Below are positions 9,368 to 18,131 of a DNA stretch of 64,000 nt, one piece after another (position 1 is the first letter of the stretch; each line of letters begins with the position of its first letter). A program made the translations under genes and the position numbers. The DNA lies in NCBI RefSeq assembly GCF_002127965.1, contig NZ_CP018787.1:2170001-2234000 (forward strand). The letters are read 5' to 3'. The DNA comes from Oxalobacter formigenes. GTDB lineage: Bacteria; Pseudomonadota; Gammaproteobacteria; Burkholderiales; Burkholderiaceae_D. The notes under the pieces were generated by a model. That model had not been told where the DNA came from and did no database searches. It was given only the letters and a program-made list of their open reading frames with translations.

Positions 9368-10783
9368 TTACAGTGAATAATACATATCGTATTCAACCGG
9401 ATGAGGCGCCATACGGAAGCGCTGTACTTCCTGCATCTTCAGTTCGATATAGGCGTCAATCATCACATTGCTGAAAACCCCGCCGCGAGTTAAGAACTCA
9501 CGGTCGGCGTCCAGTGCTTCCAGAGCCTGCTCCAGAGAAGAACACACGGTCGGGATCAGGGCATCTTCTTCCGGTGGCAAATGGTACAGGTCTTTCGAAG
9601 CGGGTTCACCCGGATGAATCTTGTTCTGCACCCCATCCAGCCCGGCCATCAGCAAGGCTGCGAAACACAGGTACGGATTGGCCAGCGGATCAGGGAAACG
9701 GGCTTCCACGCGACGTGCCTTCGGATTGGCGACATGCGGAATACGGATCGATGCCGAACGGTTACGGGCCGAATAGGCCAGCTTGACCGGTGCCTCGAAA
9801 CCCGGAACCAGACGTTTGTAGGAATTGGTACCCGGATTGGTGATCGCATTCAGGGCACGCGCATGCTTGATGATGCCGCCGATGTAGTACAGGGCAAAAT
9901 CGGACAAACCTGCATAACCGTCACCGGCAAACAGGTTCTTGCCGTCTTTCCATACCGACTGATGGACGTGCATGCCGGAACCGTTATCTCCCATGATCGG
10001 CTTCGGCATGAAGGTTGCCGTTTTGCCGTAAGTATGGGCGACGTTCCAGATGATGTATTTCATGTTCTGGGTCCAGTCGGCGCGTTCGACCAGTGTCGAG
10101 AAACGTGTACCGATTTCATTCTGGCCGGCACCGGCCACTTCGTGGTGATGGACTTCGACAGGAATGCCCATGCGTTCCATCAGGGTACACATTTCAGAAC
10201 GCATGTCCTGAAAACTGTCGATTGGAGGAACCGGGAAATAACCTCCCTTGACTGCCGGACGATGACCTGTATTGCCGCCTTCGATCTTGAGACCGGTCGA
10301 CCATGAACCTTCTTCCGAATCGATCTTGAAGAAACAGCCGGACATATCGTTATTCCAGCGAACGCTGTCGAAAATGAAGAATTCCGGTTCAGGCCCGAAA
10401 AAAGCGACATCGCCCAGTCCGGAGGATCTCAGGTGCGCTTCCGCCCTTTTGGCAATCGAACGCGGATCGCGGTCATAGCCCTTTCCGTCGGACGGTTCGA
10501 TCACGTCGCATTGCATGAAAAGGGTCGGATCTTCCATGAACGGGTCCAGTTGGGCCGTTGCCGGATCGGGAATCAGCAACATGTCGGAAGCTTCAATCCC
10601 CTTCCATCCTGCCATTGAAGAGCCGTCAAATGCATGTCCTTCCTCGAATTTGTCCAAATCGAAACTCGACACAGGCACACTGACATGCATTTCCTTGCCT
10701 CTTGTATCGGTAAAACGGAAATCGATAAACCTGACTTCGTTTTCCTCAATCATCTTCAAGACGTCTTCTGCACTCCTGGACAT
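9368..10783 (-). CDS. glnA: Glutamine synthetase type I
   Basis: ATP-dependent ligation of ammonia to glutamate, the central ammonia-assimilation step; forms a cytoplasmic dodecamer. The 471-residue length is normal for GSI-beta. Catalytic blocks present include the Asp loop FDGSSMAGW (about 52-60), metal-binding GPEPEFF (130-136), [14 protein letters not shown] (212-225), the ATP-binding [16 protein letters not shown] (261-276) and NRSASIRIP (341-349). Y400 in DLYHLPPEE is the expected adenylylation site, so activity is probably controlled by GlnE. AGGAGA lies just upstream of the ATG. Transcription is expected from the sigma-54 promoter at 10868-10883 under NtrC control. Confidence 0.98.
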   Translation of the reverse strand: MSRSAEDVLKMIEENEVRFIDFRFTDTRGKEMHVSVPVSSFDLDKFEEGHAFDGSSMAGWKGIEASDMLLIPDPATAQLDPFMEDPTLFMQCDVIEPSDGKGYDRDPRSIAKRAEAHLRSSGLGDVAFFGPEPEFFIFDSVRWNNDMSGCFFKIDSEEGSWSTGLKIEGGNTGHRPAVKGGYFPVPPIDSFQDMRSEMCTLMERMGIPVEVHHHEVAGAGQNEIGTRFSTLVERADWTQNMKYIIWNVAHTYGKTATFMPKPIMGDNGSGMHVHQSVWKDGKNLFAGDGYAGLSDFALYYIGGIIKHARALNAITNPGTNSYKRLVPGFEAPVKLAYSARNRSASIRIPHVANPKARRVEARFPDPLANPYLCFAALLMAGLDGVQNKIHPGEPASKDLYHLPPEEDALIPTVCSSLEQALEALDADREFLTRGGVFSNVMIDAYIELKMQEVQRFRMAPHPVEYDMYYSL

Positions 10784-10867
10784 ACATTTCTCCTAAATAA
10801 TCCTGTTGGTCATGGCTTTACTGTTCTTTTACAATCGGGCGTTCTTTAATAAACCGATATCTTTACA

Positions 10868-10883
10868 TGCATATTCCGTGCCA
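10868..10883 (-). promoter_or_regulatory. Sigma-54 promoter of glnA
   Basis: Minus-strand TGGCACGGAATATGCA matches the sigma-54 consensus TGGCACG-N4-TTGCA at all but one position and has the required GG-N10-GC spacing. The predicted start is near 10857, giving a leader of about 74 bases before glnA. Confidence 0.88.
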
Positions 10884-10956
10884 GATTTTTTCAAAACCGA
10901 CAATTTACGCTTACTGGCAAATACCGAAAACGCTTCAAGCTTTATTCCCCGATGGT

Positions 10957-10973
10957 TGCACCATAGCGGTGCA
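10957..10973 (-). promoter_or_regulatory. NtrC binding site 1 (enhancer of glnA)
   Basis: Perfect inverted repeat TGCACC-N5-GGTGCA matches the NtrC box consensus TGCACC-N5-GGTGCA. Its centre is about 108 bases upstream of the predicted glnA start, the same position as an E. coli glnA enhancer site. Confidence 0.9.
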
Positions 10974-10989
10974 TTATATCGCTTATTCA

Positions 10990-11006
10990 TGCATTCATTC
11001 AGTGCA
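10990..11006 (-). promoter_or_regulatory. NtrC binding site 2 (enhancer of glnA)
   Basis: On the minus strand the 17-base site begins TGCACTGA and ends TGCA, an imperfect NtrC box. Its centre is 33 bases (three helical turns) from site 1 and about 141 bases from the predicted start, matching the second E. coli glnA site. It lies five bases beyond the stop codon of the neighbouring gene. Confidence 0.82.
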
Positions 11007-11011
11007 ACTTT

Positions 11012-11800
11012 TTATTTATCACCCAACTGATACTTCGCGCCGATCTCGTCAAGGCCCGCAACCAGCATGGAAAATGCCTCATCCAGTTTTTCCGGATGCC
11101 CCTTGACACCCAGTTCCACATAATTGCTCAGTCTGGTATTTCCCATATGAGGCAGACTGAAAACCCTGATCGCCGGAAACAGGCCCTCGATTTTCTCCAT
11201 AAGAGGCGTCATTTTCGCTTCGACTGCGCCATACACGACAACCGATTTTTCGGCATATTCCGTCCGGTGGAACAGGGACTGATGATACGTATCGAGTGCC
11301 CATTCAATCATGGCTTTCGCCATTTGCGGAAAACCGGGAACGAAATAATGGGTTCCATAAGAAAACCCCGGAATGCGGTTGACCGGATTGGGAAGGATTT
11401 TCGAACCGGAGGGGTATTCTCCCATCTGGAGCCGCCTGATATTGTCGGGAGAATCGTAATCGATATGATTGGGGTCTTTCGCCGTCTCGGCGATCCGTTC
11501 AACAATCTTTATTTTCGCTTCGGGATGCAATTCAAGGGGCTTGCCGACGGCGATGGAAACGCATCGTCTGGTATGGTCATCGGGAGTGGAACCGATGCCC
11601 CCACAGCAGAAAACGATATCGGGAGTGGCAAAAGATTCCTTCAAAACCGAAACGATTCTGTCCGGATCGTCCCCGAGATACCTTGCCCAATCCAGTTGCA
11701 AGCCACGTTCTTTCAGAATTTGCACCACATTCGGGAAATGCTGGTCACTCCTTTTTCCCGACATGATTTCATCACCGATGATGATCAGTCCGATTGCCAT
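11012..11800 (-). CDS. CinA/MoaB-type molybdopterin-binding domain protein
   Basis: A 262-residue protein made of the MoCF/CinA N-terminal fold: IGDEIMSGKRSD near residue 8 and GGIGSTPDDHTR near residue 66 are the family's signature blocks. It lacks the C-terminal amidohydrolase (PncC-like) domain of full CinA, so it resembles the stand-alone proteins often annotated as competence/damage-inducible protein A. In related proteins this domain is linked to ADP-ribose or molybdopterin chemistry; the substrate here is unknown. No signal peptide is seen. It is divergent from the FKBP gene and lies upstream of glnA on the same strand; the glnA enhancer sites begin right after its stop codon. Confidence 0.85.
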   Translation of the reverse strand: MAIGLIIIGDEIMSGKRSDQHFPNVVQILKERGLQLDWARYLGDDPDRIVSVLKESFATPDIVFCCGGIGSTPDDHTRRCVSIAVGKPLELHPEAKIKIVERIAETAKDPNHIDYDSPDNIRRLQMGEYPSGSKILPNPVNRIPGFSYGTHYFVPGFPQMAKAMIEWALDTYHQSLFHRTEYAEKSVVVYGAVEAKMTPLMEKIEGLFPAIRVFSLPHMGNTRLSNYVELGVKGHPEKLDEAFSMLVAGLDEIGAKYQLGDK

Positions 11801-11854
11801 GATAATTTATTCAAACTTTTTAATGAAAGATAAGAGACAAATTGATTTTCCATT

Positions 11855-11883
11855 CTGACATAATTTATGCTTGATGGTACTAT
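11855..11883 (+). promoter_or_regulatory. Sigma-70-type promoter for the FKBP gene
   Basis: CTGACA at 11855-11860 and TACTAT at 11878-11883, with 17-base spacing, fit the -35 and -10 hexamers (5/6 and 4/6). The predicted leader is about 43 bases. Identified by eye only. Confidence 0.5.
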
Positions 11884-11932
11884 TTAACATTAAGAGTGTA
11901 TTTTTTAAATGAAAATGATCGCGAGGTAAAAG

Positions 11933-12295
11933 ATGACGACTCTCATTACCCTTCCTTCAGGTCTTCAATATCGGGACGAAGTTATAGGTACAGGAACCGA
12001 AGCGGGTAAAGGTTCTTCATTCGTAAAAGTCCACTATACCGGCTGGCTGAAAAATCCGGATGGAACGCCGGGCAAAAAGTTCGACTGCAGCCGTGAGCGG
12101 AACCAGCCTTTCACATTTCCCCTTGGCGTCTCTTACGTCATCCCGGGCTGGGATCATGGCGTCAAAGGCATGAAAGTGGGCGGCAGACGGACATTGTACA
12201 TACCACCCAGGCTGGCTTACGGCCCCGCCGGTTTCGGCAATGTCATTCCACCCAATGCCGATCTGATCTTCGATATCGAACTCTTATCCGCCTGA
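11933..12295 (+). CDS. FKBP-type peptidyl-prolyl cis-trans isomerase
   Basis: Single-domain FKBP of 120 residues that catalyses proline isomerisation in protein folding. The fold signature is complete: VHYTGWL near residue 29, KFDCSRERNQPFTFPLG (about 46-62), VIPGWDHGVKGMKVGGRR (about 66-83) and the C-terminal YGPAGFGNVIPPNADLIFDIEL. It has no signal peptide, so it is cytoplasmic. A GAGGT Shine-Dalgarno lies just upstream of the ATG. In many Burkholderiales an FKBP gene sits near radC and ispH, as here. It ends in a bidirectional terminator shared with radC. Confidence 0.95.
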   Translation: MTTLITLPSGLQYRDEVIGTGTEAGKGSSFVKVHYTGWLKNPDGTPGKKFDCSRERNQPFTFPLGVSYVIPGWDHGVKGMKVGGRRTLYIPPRLAYGPAGFGNVIPPNADLIFDIELLSA

Positions 12296-12305
12296 TACCG
12301 GCAAT

Positions 12306-12335
12306 AAAAAAGCAGCTTTATAAGCTGCTTTTTTT
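12306..12335. terminator. Bidirectional terminator between the FKBP gene and radC
   Basis: Self-complementary stretch built on AAGCAGCTT/AAGCTGCTT, flanked by A residues on the left and T residues on the right, so it has a U tract in both directions. It lies between convergent genes. Confidence 0.93.
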
Positions 12336-12360
12336 GTTCATGGTTTATGCTCTTCTTCAT

Positions 12361-13035
12361 TCACAAAAAACCATATTCGGCAAAAGAGTAGGTATTCTTG
12401 CCTGCAACGATGATGTGATCCAGTACCCGGATGTCCACGAGCCCCAAAGCCTGTTTCAGTGCATGCGTCAGTGTCTTGTCGGCATTGCTGGGGTCCGCTT
12501 TTCCGGATGGATGATTGTGGGCAAAAATGACACTGGCGGAATTATTCGCCAGCGCAGCCTTGACGACTTCCCTGGGATAAACACTTGTTTGTGACAGGGT
12601 TCCCCTGAACATTTCACTGCATTCGATCAATTTGTTTTTGATATCGAGATGCAAAACGACAAACGACTCATGCGTCAAACGGCTGAAATAAAGCTGGAGA
12701 TAATTCATCACCTTGTCCGAAGAAGACAAGGTCACCCCGTTTTGCAAGTCCTCTGCCAACAGGCGTCTGGCCAGTTCCACAATCGCCTGCAACTGGGCGA
12801 ATTTGGCGGGACCGATCCCGTTCAGGTCCGAAAAATCTTTCAGCTGGGCTGAAAACAGTCTGGAGAGTGATCCGAAATGCATCATGATTTCCCGCCCGAG
12901 ATCGACGGCGCTCTTGCCACTCGTTCCGGTTCTGAGAAAAATTGCCAGCAGCTCGGCGTCGGACAGATACTGTGGGCCCCCCTTGATCAATCGTTCACGG
13001 GGTCTGTCGTGCGCGGGCCAGTCGGTGATAGCCAT
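12361..13035 (-). CDS. radC: RadC family JAB-domain protein
   Basis: A 224-residue member of the RadC family. The N-terminal ~80 residues contain a helix-hairpin-helix-like segment (LNGIGPAKFAQLQA), and the C-terminal MPN/JAB domain carries the metal-binding JAMM motif HNHPSGKADPSNAD. Despite the historical link to DNA repair, the family's biochemical role is not established; it may be a metal-dependent hydrolase. ATG start at 13035 fits the usual N-terminus WPAHDRPRERL. It is convergent with the FKBP gene and divergent from ispH, the standard betaproteobacterial arrangement. Confidence 0.95.
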   Translation of the reverse strand: MAITDWPAHDRPRERLIKGGPQYLSDAELLAIFLRTGTSGKSAVDLGREIMMHFGSLSRLFSAQLKDFSDLNGIGPAKFAQLQAIVELARRLLAEDLQNGVTLSSSDKVMNYLQLYFSRLTHESFVVLHLDIKNKLIECSEMFRGTLSQTSVYPREVVKAALANNSASVIFAHNHPSGKADPSNADKTLTHALKQALGLVDIRVLDHIIVAGKNTYSFAEYGFL

Positions 13036-13165
13036 AATCTTATGTGTTAACCTTATTGAATAGTGTTCATCGGTTTTTATTGAATTGTGGAAATTTTATT
13101 TCAAACCGGCCTGATTAACAAAAAAATTATATTTATACTCTGTCTTTTTTGGCGATTATCCAACC

Positions 13166-14086
13166 ATGCAACTGATATTGGCACAACCCAGAGGTTTTTG
13201 CGCAGGCGTCAAACGCGCCATCGAAACAGTGGAACGGGCACTGGAACTGTTTGGAAAACCCGTCTATGTCCGTCATGAAATCGTTCATAACACCCATGTG
13301 GTCAATCGCCTGAAAGAAATGGGCGCCATTTTCATCGAGGAACTGGATGAAGTTCCATCCGGCAGCGTGCTCATCTTTTCCGCACATGGCGTTTCACAGG
13401 CAATCAGAAAAGACGCCGGAACCCGTCAGCTGAAACTGTTCGATGCCACTTGCCCACTCGTTACCAAAGTACATGTCGAAGTCGCAAAAAACCGCAAAAA
13501 CGGCCGTGAAATCATCGTAATAGGCCATAAGGGACATCCTGAAGTGGAAGGAACGATGGGACAAGCCGATACAGGGATGTATCTGGTCGATGGCTATAGC
13601 GATATCGAACAGTTGAAACTCGACAATCCCGATGCACTGGCTTACGTTTCCCAGACGACCTTGTCTGTCGACGATACGGCCGAAATCATCCATAAACTGA
13701 AAACCAGATTCCCGTCCATAGTCGAACCCAAACAGGCCGATATCTGTTATGCCACGACCAATCGTCAGGAAGCCGTCAAGCGACTGGCTGAAAAGGCTTC
13801 ACTGATCATTGTCGTCGGCAGTCGCAACAGCTCGAACTCCAATCGCTTGCGCGAAATTGCCGAAAAAAACGGGGCAAAAGCCTATATGGTGGACAATGCC
13901 GGCCAGATCGACATGGCATGGCTTGAAGGACACAATTGTATCGGTATCACTGCAGGCGCGTCAGCACCCGAAATACTGGTTCAGGAAGTGGTTTTCCTGC
14001 TGCAGCAACATGGTGGTCACTCCATTACCGAACAGGAAGGCCTTCAGGAAAATTTGAGTTTCCCTCTTCCCAAAGGCCTTAAATGA
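13166..14086 (+). CDS. ispH: 4-hydroxy-3-methylbut-2-enyl diphosphate reductase
   Basis: Last enzyme of the MEP isoprenoid pathway, reducing HMBPP to IPP and DMAPP. The three cysteines that bind the iron-sulfur cluster are visible at C12 (RGFCAGV), C96 (DATCPLV) and C194 ([10 protein letters not shown]). Other conserved blocks are [14 protein letters not shown] and [14 protein letters not shown]. The 306-residue length is normal. The start directly precedes the conserved [12 protein letters not shown]-terminus. No strong Shine-Dalgarno is visible. It is convergent with the glucokinase gene, with only 13 bases between the stop codons. Confidence 0.98.
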   Translation: MQLILAQPRGFCAGVKRAIETVERALELFGKPVYVRHEIVHNTHVVNRLKEMGAIFIEELDEVPSGSVLIFSAHGVSQAIRKDAGTRQLKLFDATCPLVTKVHVEVAKNRKNGREIIVIGHKGHPEVEGTMGQADTGMYLVDGYSDIEQLKLDNPDALAYVSQTTLSVDDTAEIIHKLKTRFPSIVEPKQADICYATTNRQEAVKRLAEKASLIIVVGSRNSSNSNRLREIAEKNGAKAYMVDNAGQIDMAWLEGHNCIGITAGASAPEILVQEVVFLLQQHGGHSITEQEGLQENLSFPLPKGLK

Positions 14087-14099
14087 CAAGGCGCCTTGC

Positions 14100-15089
14100 T
14101 CACACAACGGAAGTACGTTTGAGGTAATTATCCAGAAGCAGCGAGACCCCCCCGAAAGCCGCATAGGTATCCGTGATGACAAAAACAGGAATCCCGGCCA
14201 GATAATCGGAAAAGCGGCCCTTGTCTTCAAAACGTTTCCGGAAACCGGAAGCGAAGAAACGCTCGCCCAGCCGTGGAATGATCCCGCCACCGATATAAAT
14301 GCCCCCTTTTGCGCCCAGCGTCAACGCCAGATTGGCCGCTATCGTCCCGAACATATCGCAAAAGACATCAATCACCTGATCACACAAACCGTTTTTTTCA
14401 TTTAATGCATGTTCAATGATGTCACTGGCGGCCAATGAACGTCTTTCGCCCTTCTTTATTTCCGAGAGAAGTTCATACAGAAATTCAATCCCTCTTCCCG
14501 AGAGAAAACGTTCTGCAGAGACATGTCTGTATTTCTTTCTGGCGAGTTCAAGAATGTCGATTTCAAGCTCGTCAAAAGGGGAGAAAGTAACATGGCCGCC
14601 CTCGGCTTCCAGAGGAATCCAGCCGTCCTGAGCGGGTATCAGACCCGATACTCCCAGCCCGGTTCCGGCACCGATCAGGCCGATGGCCCTTCCTTTTTTT
14701 GCTGTTTTTCCACCGCATTGTTTCGTGTATGCTGGTGGTAATGAAGGCAAGGACATCGCCAGCGCCGTGAAATCATTGACCATGATGAAAACCTCAAAAC
14801 CGAATTCAGTCCTGATACGTTCAATTGAAAAAGCCCAGGCTGAATTGGTCATTTTGATCCAGTCGCCTTCAATCGGATTGGCAATGGCAACTGCTGCGTA
14901 TTTCAGCTTTTTTGAACCAGCCAAAACCGCTTCTTCCTGTGACAGGTAATGACGCAAGACATCGGCAAAACCGGCAAAATCTTTGTTGGGATAGATAGCC
15001 GGCGCCTCAAAACAGCCTGCCGCCGTTTCTATTGCGAAACGGGCATTTGTACCGCCGACATCGCCGACCAGTCGTGGATAGTGTTCCAT
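14100..15089 (-). CDS. glk: Glucokinase (ROK-unrelated, bacterial Glk type)
   Basis: Phosphorylates glucose to glucose-6-phosphate with ATP. The 329-residue product begins with the phosphate-binding motif LVGDVGGTNARFAIE and contains the family blocks VNDFTALAMSLP, GLIGAGTGLGVSGL, EAEGGHVTFSP and GGIYIGGGIIPRLG. A TTG six codons upstream keeps the frame open to 15107, but the ATG at 15089 gives the standard N-terminus. In an organism that may not use sugars for energy, a glucose kinase would serve biosynthesis or be vestigial; the gene itself looks intact. It is convergent with ispH. Confidence 0.94.
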   Translation of the reverse strand: MEHYPRLVGDVGGTNARFAIETAAGCFEAPAIYPNKDFAGFADVLRHYLSQEEAVLAGSKKLKYAAVAIANPIEGDWIKMTNSAWAFSIERIRTEFGFEVFIMVNDFTALAMSLPSLPPAYTKQCGGKTAKKGRAIGLIGAGTGLGVSGLIPAQDGWIPLEAEGGHVTFSPFDELEIDILELARKKYRHVSAERFLSGRGIEFLYELLSEIKKGERRSLAASDIIEHALNEKNGLCDQVIDVFCDMFGTIAANLALTLGAKGGIYIGGGIIPRLGERFFASGFRKRFEDKGRFSDYLAGIPVFVITDTYAAFGGVSLLLDNYLKRTSVV

Positions 15090-15265
15090 ATTCAATTCAT
15101 CCGACAAAATCCGGTTGATAATTTAGCTTCAATAACTGTTCGAGAATGCCACGTTCGCCAGCGTTTGAAAACGACATTCCATTCAAAACCATGCGAATTG
15201 TTCGATAAATCCACATGAATTTGCACAAACAGATGAATATCGCGATTTTTCAGCCTCTTACAGTA

Positions 15266-15274
15266 TGCTAAAAT
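15266..15274 (+). promoter_or_regulatory. Extended -10 promoter element for yebC
   Basis: TGCTAAAAT fits an extended -10 (TGn plus TAAAAT). No good -35 hexamer is visible 17 bases upstream. The start would be about 34 bases before the yebC ATG. Confidence 0.45.
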
Positions 15275-15313
15275 CCAGTGTCGAATTAGCTAACTTTTCA
15301 CAGAAAGAACAAG

Positions 15314-16045
15314 ATGTCTGGACATAGCAAATGGGCCAATATTAAACATAAAAAAGCCGCTACCGACGCAAAACGCGGAAAAATCTGGACCCGGTTGATC
15401 AAGGAAATTACCGTGGCAGCCAGAATGGGCGGCGGCGACATCAACAGTAACCCGCGCCTGCGACTCGCAGCAGAAAAAGCGACCGCAGCCAATATGCCGA
15501 AAGAAAACGTGCAGCGTGCCATTGCCCGTGGCACCGGAACACTGGACGGCGTCAATTATGAAGAAATCCGTTATGAAGGTTACGGCATCAATGGTGCAGC
15601 CATCATCGTTGACTGTCTGACCGACAACCGGGTCAGAACTGTTTCTGAAGTTCGCCACGCCTTTTCGAAATTCGGCGGTAACATGGGTACCGAAGGTTCG
15701 GTTTCTTTCATGTTCAAACATTGCGGCCAGCTGTTTTTCGCTCCCGGTACCGATGAAGACAAACTGATGGAAGTGGCGCTCGAGGCAGGCGCGGAAGACA
15801 TCATCAGCGATGACGAAGGCGGTTTCGAAGTCATTTGCGCGCCGAATGATTTTGCGCAGGTCAAGGACGCGCTGGAAAAAGCGGGCTTCATCCCTGAAAT
15901 GGCGGAAATCGTCATGAAACCGGATACGGAAACCGAATTTACCGGCACAGACGCTGAAAAAATGCAGAAGCTTCTGGACGCTCTGGAAAATCTGGATGAC
16001 GTACAGGACGTTTATACAAACGCCGTCATCGACGAGGAAGAATAA
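15314..16045 (+). CDS. yebC: YebC/PmpR family DNA-binding regulator or translation factor
   Basis: A 243-residue member of the YebC/TACO1 family. The N-terminus [14 protein letters not shown] and the block [20 protein letters not shown] are diagnostic. Family members have been described as transcriptional regulators and, more recently, as factors that help ribosomes through difficult sequences; the sequence does not distinguish these. It is the first gene of a conserved block that continues with purD and nadD. The acidic C-terminus (VIDEEE) is typical. Confidence 0.95.
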   Translation: MSGHSKWANIKHKKAATDAKRGKIWTRLIKEITVAARMGGGDINSNPRLRLAAEKATAANMPKENVQRAIARGTGTLDGVNYEEIRYEGYGINGAAIIVDCLTDNRVRTVSEVRHAFSKFGGNMGTEGSVSFMFKHCGQLFFAPGTDEDKLMEVALEAGAEDIISDDEGGFEVICAPNDFAQVKDALEKAGFIPEMAEIVMKPDTETEFTGTDAEKMQKLLDALENLDDVQDVYTNAVIDEEE

Positions 16046-16102
16046 AATCTTTCGAACGTTTGTAAAAACTGCTTCATCAACAGTCAAGGAAACATTCGCT
16101 CA

Positions 16103-17389
16103 ATGAAAATTCTAGTGATCGGTTCTGGAGGCAGGGAACATGCTCTGGCATGGAAACTGGCCCAATCGGTAAAAATCCAGAAAATCTACGTTGCTCCCGG
16201 AAACGGTGGAACGGCTCTGGATTCACGTCTTGAAAACGTGAACATCAGCAATCCTGATGAATTGGCTGAATTTGCCATTCAAAACGATGTCCAGTTAACG
16301 GTCGTCGGACCGGAAGCGCCACTGGCTGCCGGCATCGTCAATATCTTCAGAGCGAAAAACCTGAAAATTTTCGGGCCTACGAAAGAAGCTGCGCAACTGG
16401 AAAGCTCAAAGGATTTTGCCAAATCCTTTATGGAACGGCATGGGATTCCGACCGCGAAATACCAGACCTTCTCCGATCTGGCTGCCGCGCACAAGTACAT
16501 CGATGAACAGGGTGCCCCTATTGTCATCAAGGCAGACGGTCTTGCCGCCGGAAAAGGCGTTATCGTCGCCATGAACCTTACGGAAGCTCATGATGCCGTC
16601 GACATGATGCTCTCCGACAACAAGCTGGGGGATGCTGGCGCCCGGGTCGTTATCGAGGAATTTCTGGAAGGTGAAGAAGCCAGTTTCATCGTTCTGGTCG
16701 ATGGCAAGAACATCCTTCCACTGGCAACCAGTCAGGATCACAAGCGTCTTCTGGACAACGACAAAGGCCCCAATACAGGCGGGATGGGAGCCTATTCCCC
16801 TGCGCCGATCGTCACACCTGCCCTGCATGCACGTGTGCTGAGAGAGATCATCACACCGACAATAAACGGCATGAAAAAAGACGGTATTCCCTTCACCGGT
16901 TTTCTGTATGCCGGTCTCATGATCGACAAGGAAGGGAATCCGAAGACACTGGAGTTCAACTGCCGCATGGGCGATCCGGAAACACAGCCTATCATGTCAA
17001 GGCTGAAAAGCGATCTCGTCTATGTTATGGAACATGCCGTTAACGGGACGCTGGATAAAGTCGAGCTCGAATGGGACAGGCGTATTGCACTGGGCGTTGT
17101 TCTCGCGGCAGCAGGCTATCCGGAAAATCCGGTCAAAGGTGCCATCATTTCGGGTATTCCGAAAGAAACGGAAAACCAGATCGTTTTCCATGCCGGTACA
17201 AAACTGGACAGCGAAGGAAAACCGGTTACGTCCGGTGGTCGTGTCCTGTGTGTCGTCGGTCTGGCCGATACCATGCGCATGGCCCAGAAAACGGCCTATG
17301 AAGCCGTTGAAGCCATTCATTTTGACGGCGTACAATATAGAAGTGACATCGGGTGGCGTGCCTTGAAATCATATAAAACGGGCTCATGA
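16103..17389 (+). CDS. purD: Phosphoribosylamine-glycine ligase
   Basis: ATP-grasp enzyme of purine synthesis that joins phosphoribosylamine and glycine to give GAR. The 428-residue product opens with GSGGREHALAWKLAQS and has the ATP-binding core IVIKADGLAAGKGVIVA (about 139-155), the loop DHKRLLDNDKGPNTGGMGAYSP, and the metal-binding FNCRMGDPETQ. It lies 57 bases after yebC. In many Burkholderiales the next gene is hemF, the oxygen-dependent coproporphyrinogen oxidase; here only 88 bases separate purD from nadD and hemF is absent. A small hairpin overlaps the purD stop codon. Confidence 0.98.
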   Translation: MKILVIGSGGREHALAWKLAQSVKIQKIYVAPGNGGTALDSRLENVNISNPDELAEFAIQNDVQLTVVGPEAPLAAGIVNIFRAKNLKIFGPTKEAAQLESSKDFAKSFMERHGIPTAKYQTFSDLAAAHKYIDEQGAPIVIKADGLAAGKGVIVAMNLTEAHDAVDMMLSDNKLGDAGARVVIEEFLEGEEASFIVLVDGKNILPLATSQDHKRLLDNDKGPNTGGMGAYSPAPIVTPALHARVLREIITPTINGMKKDGIPFTGFLYAGLMIDKEGNPKTLEFNCRMGDPETQPIMSRLKSDLVYVMEHAVNGTLDKVELEWDRRIALGVVLAAAGYPENPVKGAIISGIPKETENQIVFHAGTKLDSEGKPVTSGGRVLCVVGLADTMRMAQKTAYEAVEAIHFDGVQYRSDIGWRALKSYKTGS

Positions 17390-17405
17390 TTTTTTCATCA
17401 TGAGC
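17382..17405 (+). other. Hairpin overlapping the purD stop codon
   Basis: Perfect 9-bp inverted repeat (17382-17390 with 17397-17405, GCTCATGAT) with loop TTTTTC. There is no T tract after the stem, so it is not a classical terminator. It may stabilise or pause the transcript at the purD-nadD junction. Confidence 0.5.
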
Positions 17406-17477
17406 TGAAATGTTCAATCCGTCGTTTCCACAACGTCTTGATACGGTGGGAACGGCCCGGGCTTAAATGGAGTCGAT

Positions 17478-18131
17478 TTGACTAGACGATGCATTATTCT
17501 TTTGGGAGGCAGCTTCGATCCGGTTCATATAGGCCACGTCGAGCTTGGGAAATATTTTTGCAAGTTGTTCAAGACGAATGAACTGCGCCTGATACCGGCG
17601 GGGAACCCCTGGCAAAAACCCCTGTTGAAAGCAACGCCGGAACAACGGATCGATATGCTCCGGCTGGCCTTCGAACCGCTTGACCTGTCGGTTACGGTCG
17701 ATACGCAGGAAATCGACAGGCCGGGTGCGACATACACGATCGACACCTTGAAAACCATCCGCAAGGAAGTCGGTAACGACACACCACTGGTTTTCATTAT
17801 GGGTGCCGACCAGCTTTTGAGACTCGATACCTGGCATAACTGGCGACAACTCTTTACGTTGACACACATTGCCGTATCGGCACGACCGGGTTTGTCCAAT
17901 TCATTGACACTGATTCCGAAATCCATTGCAGACGAATTTTCGAAACGATTCGCCGAACCTGACAGAATTAAATCTTCGCCATACGGTCTAACCTATCTCG
18001 CCCGCGATGTCCAGGTAAATGCATCGGCGACAGAAATCAGAACGGCATTGCAGAACGATCAAAGTCCGGTTACATTGGTACCGGAACAGGTTCTGAAATA
18101 CATTAAAGAAAACAATCTATATAAAAATTAA
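17478..18131 (+). CDS. nadD: Nicotinate-nucleotide adenylyltransferase
   Basis: Transfers AMP from ATP to nicotinate mononucleotide in NAD synthesis. The 217-residue product has the nucleotidyltransferase signature GGSFDPVHIGH at residues 10-20 and the C-terminal SATEIRTAL block (ISSTxIR-like). The start is a TTG at 17478: it is preceded by GGAG at 17469-17472 and gives the correct N-terminus, and no in-frame ATG lies before the essential GGSFDPVH motif. The next gene, rsfS, begins directly after its stop codon. Confidence 0.95.
   Translation: MTRRCIILLGGSFDPVHIGHVELGKYFCKLFKTNELRLIPAGNPWQKPLLKATPEQRIDMLRLAFEPLDLSVTVDTQEIDRPGATYTIDTLKTIRKEVGNDTPLVFIMGADQLLRLDTWHNWRQLFTLTHIAVSARPGLSNSLTLIPKSIADEFSKRFAEPDRIKSSPYGLTYLARDVQVNASATEIRTALQNDQSPVTLVPEQVLKYIKENNLYKN

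Noticed and set aside
9581-10306. 241-codon frame antisense to glnA
   Set aside because: Lies opposite the catalytic core of glnA; no independent evidence.
13111-13138. Promoter for ispH (CTGATT, 17 bases, TATACT)
   Set aside because: The -10 is fair but the -35 matches at only three positions; in such an AT-rich stretch this could be chance.
15290-16087. 265-codon frame antisense to yebC
   Set aside because: Shadow of yebC with no start signal or family resemblance.
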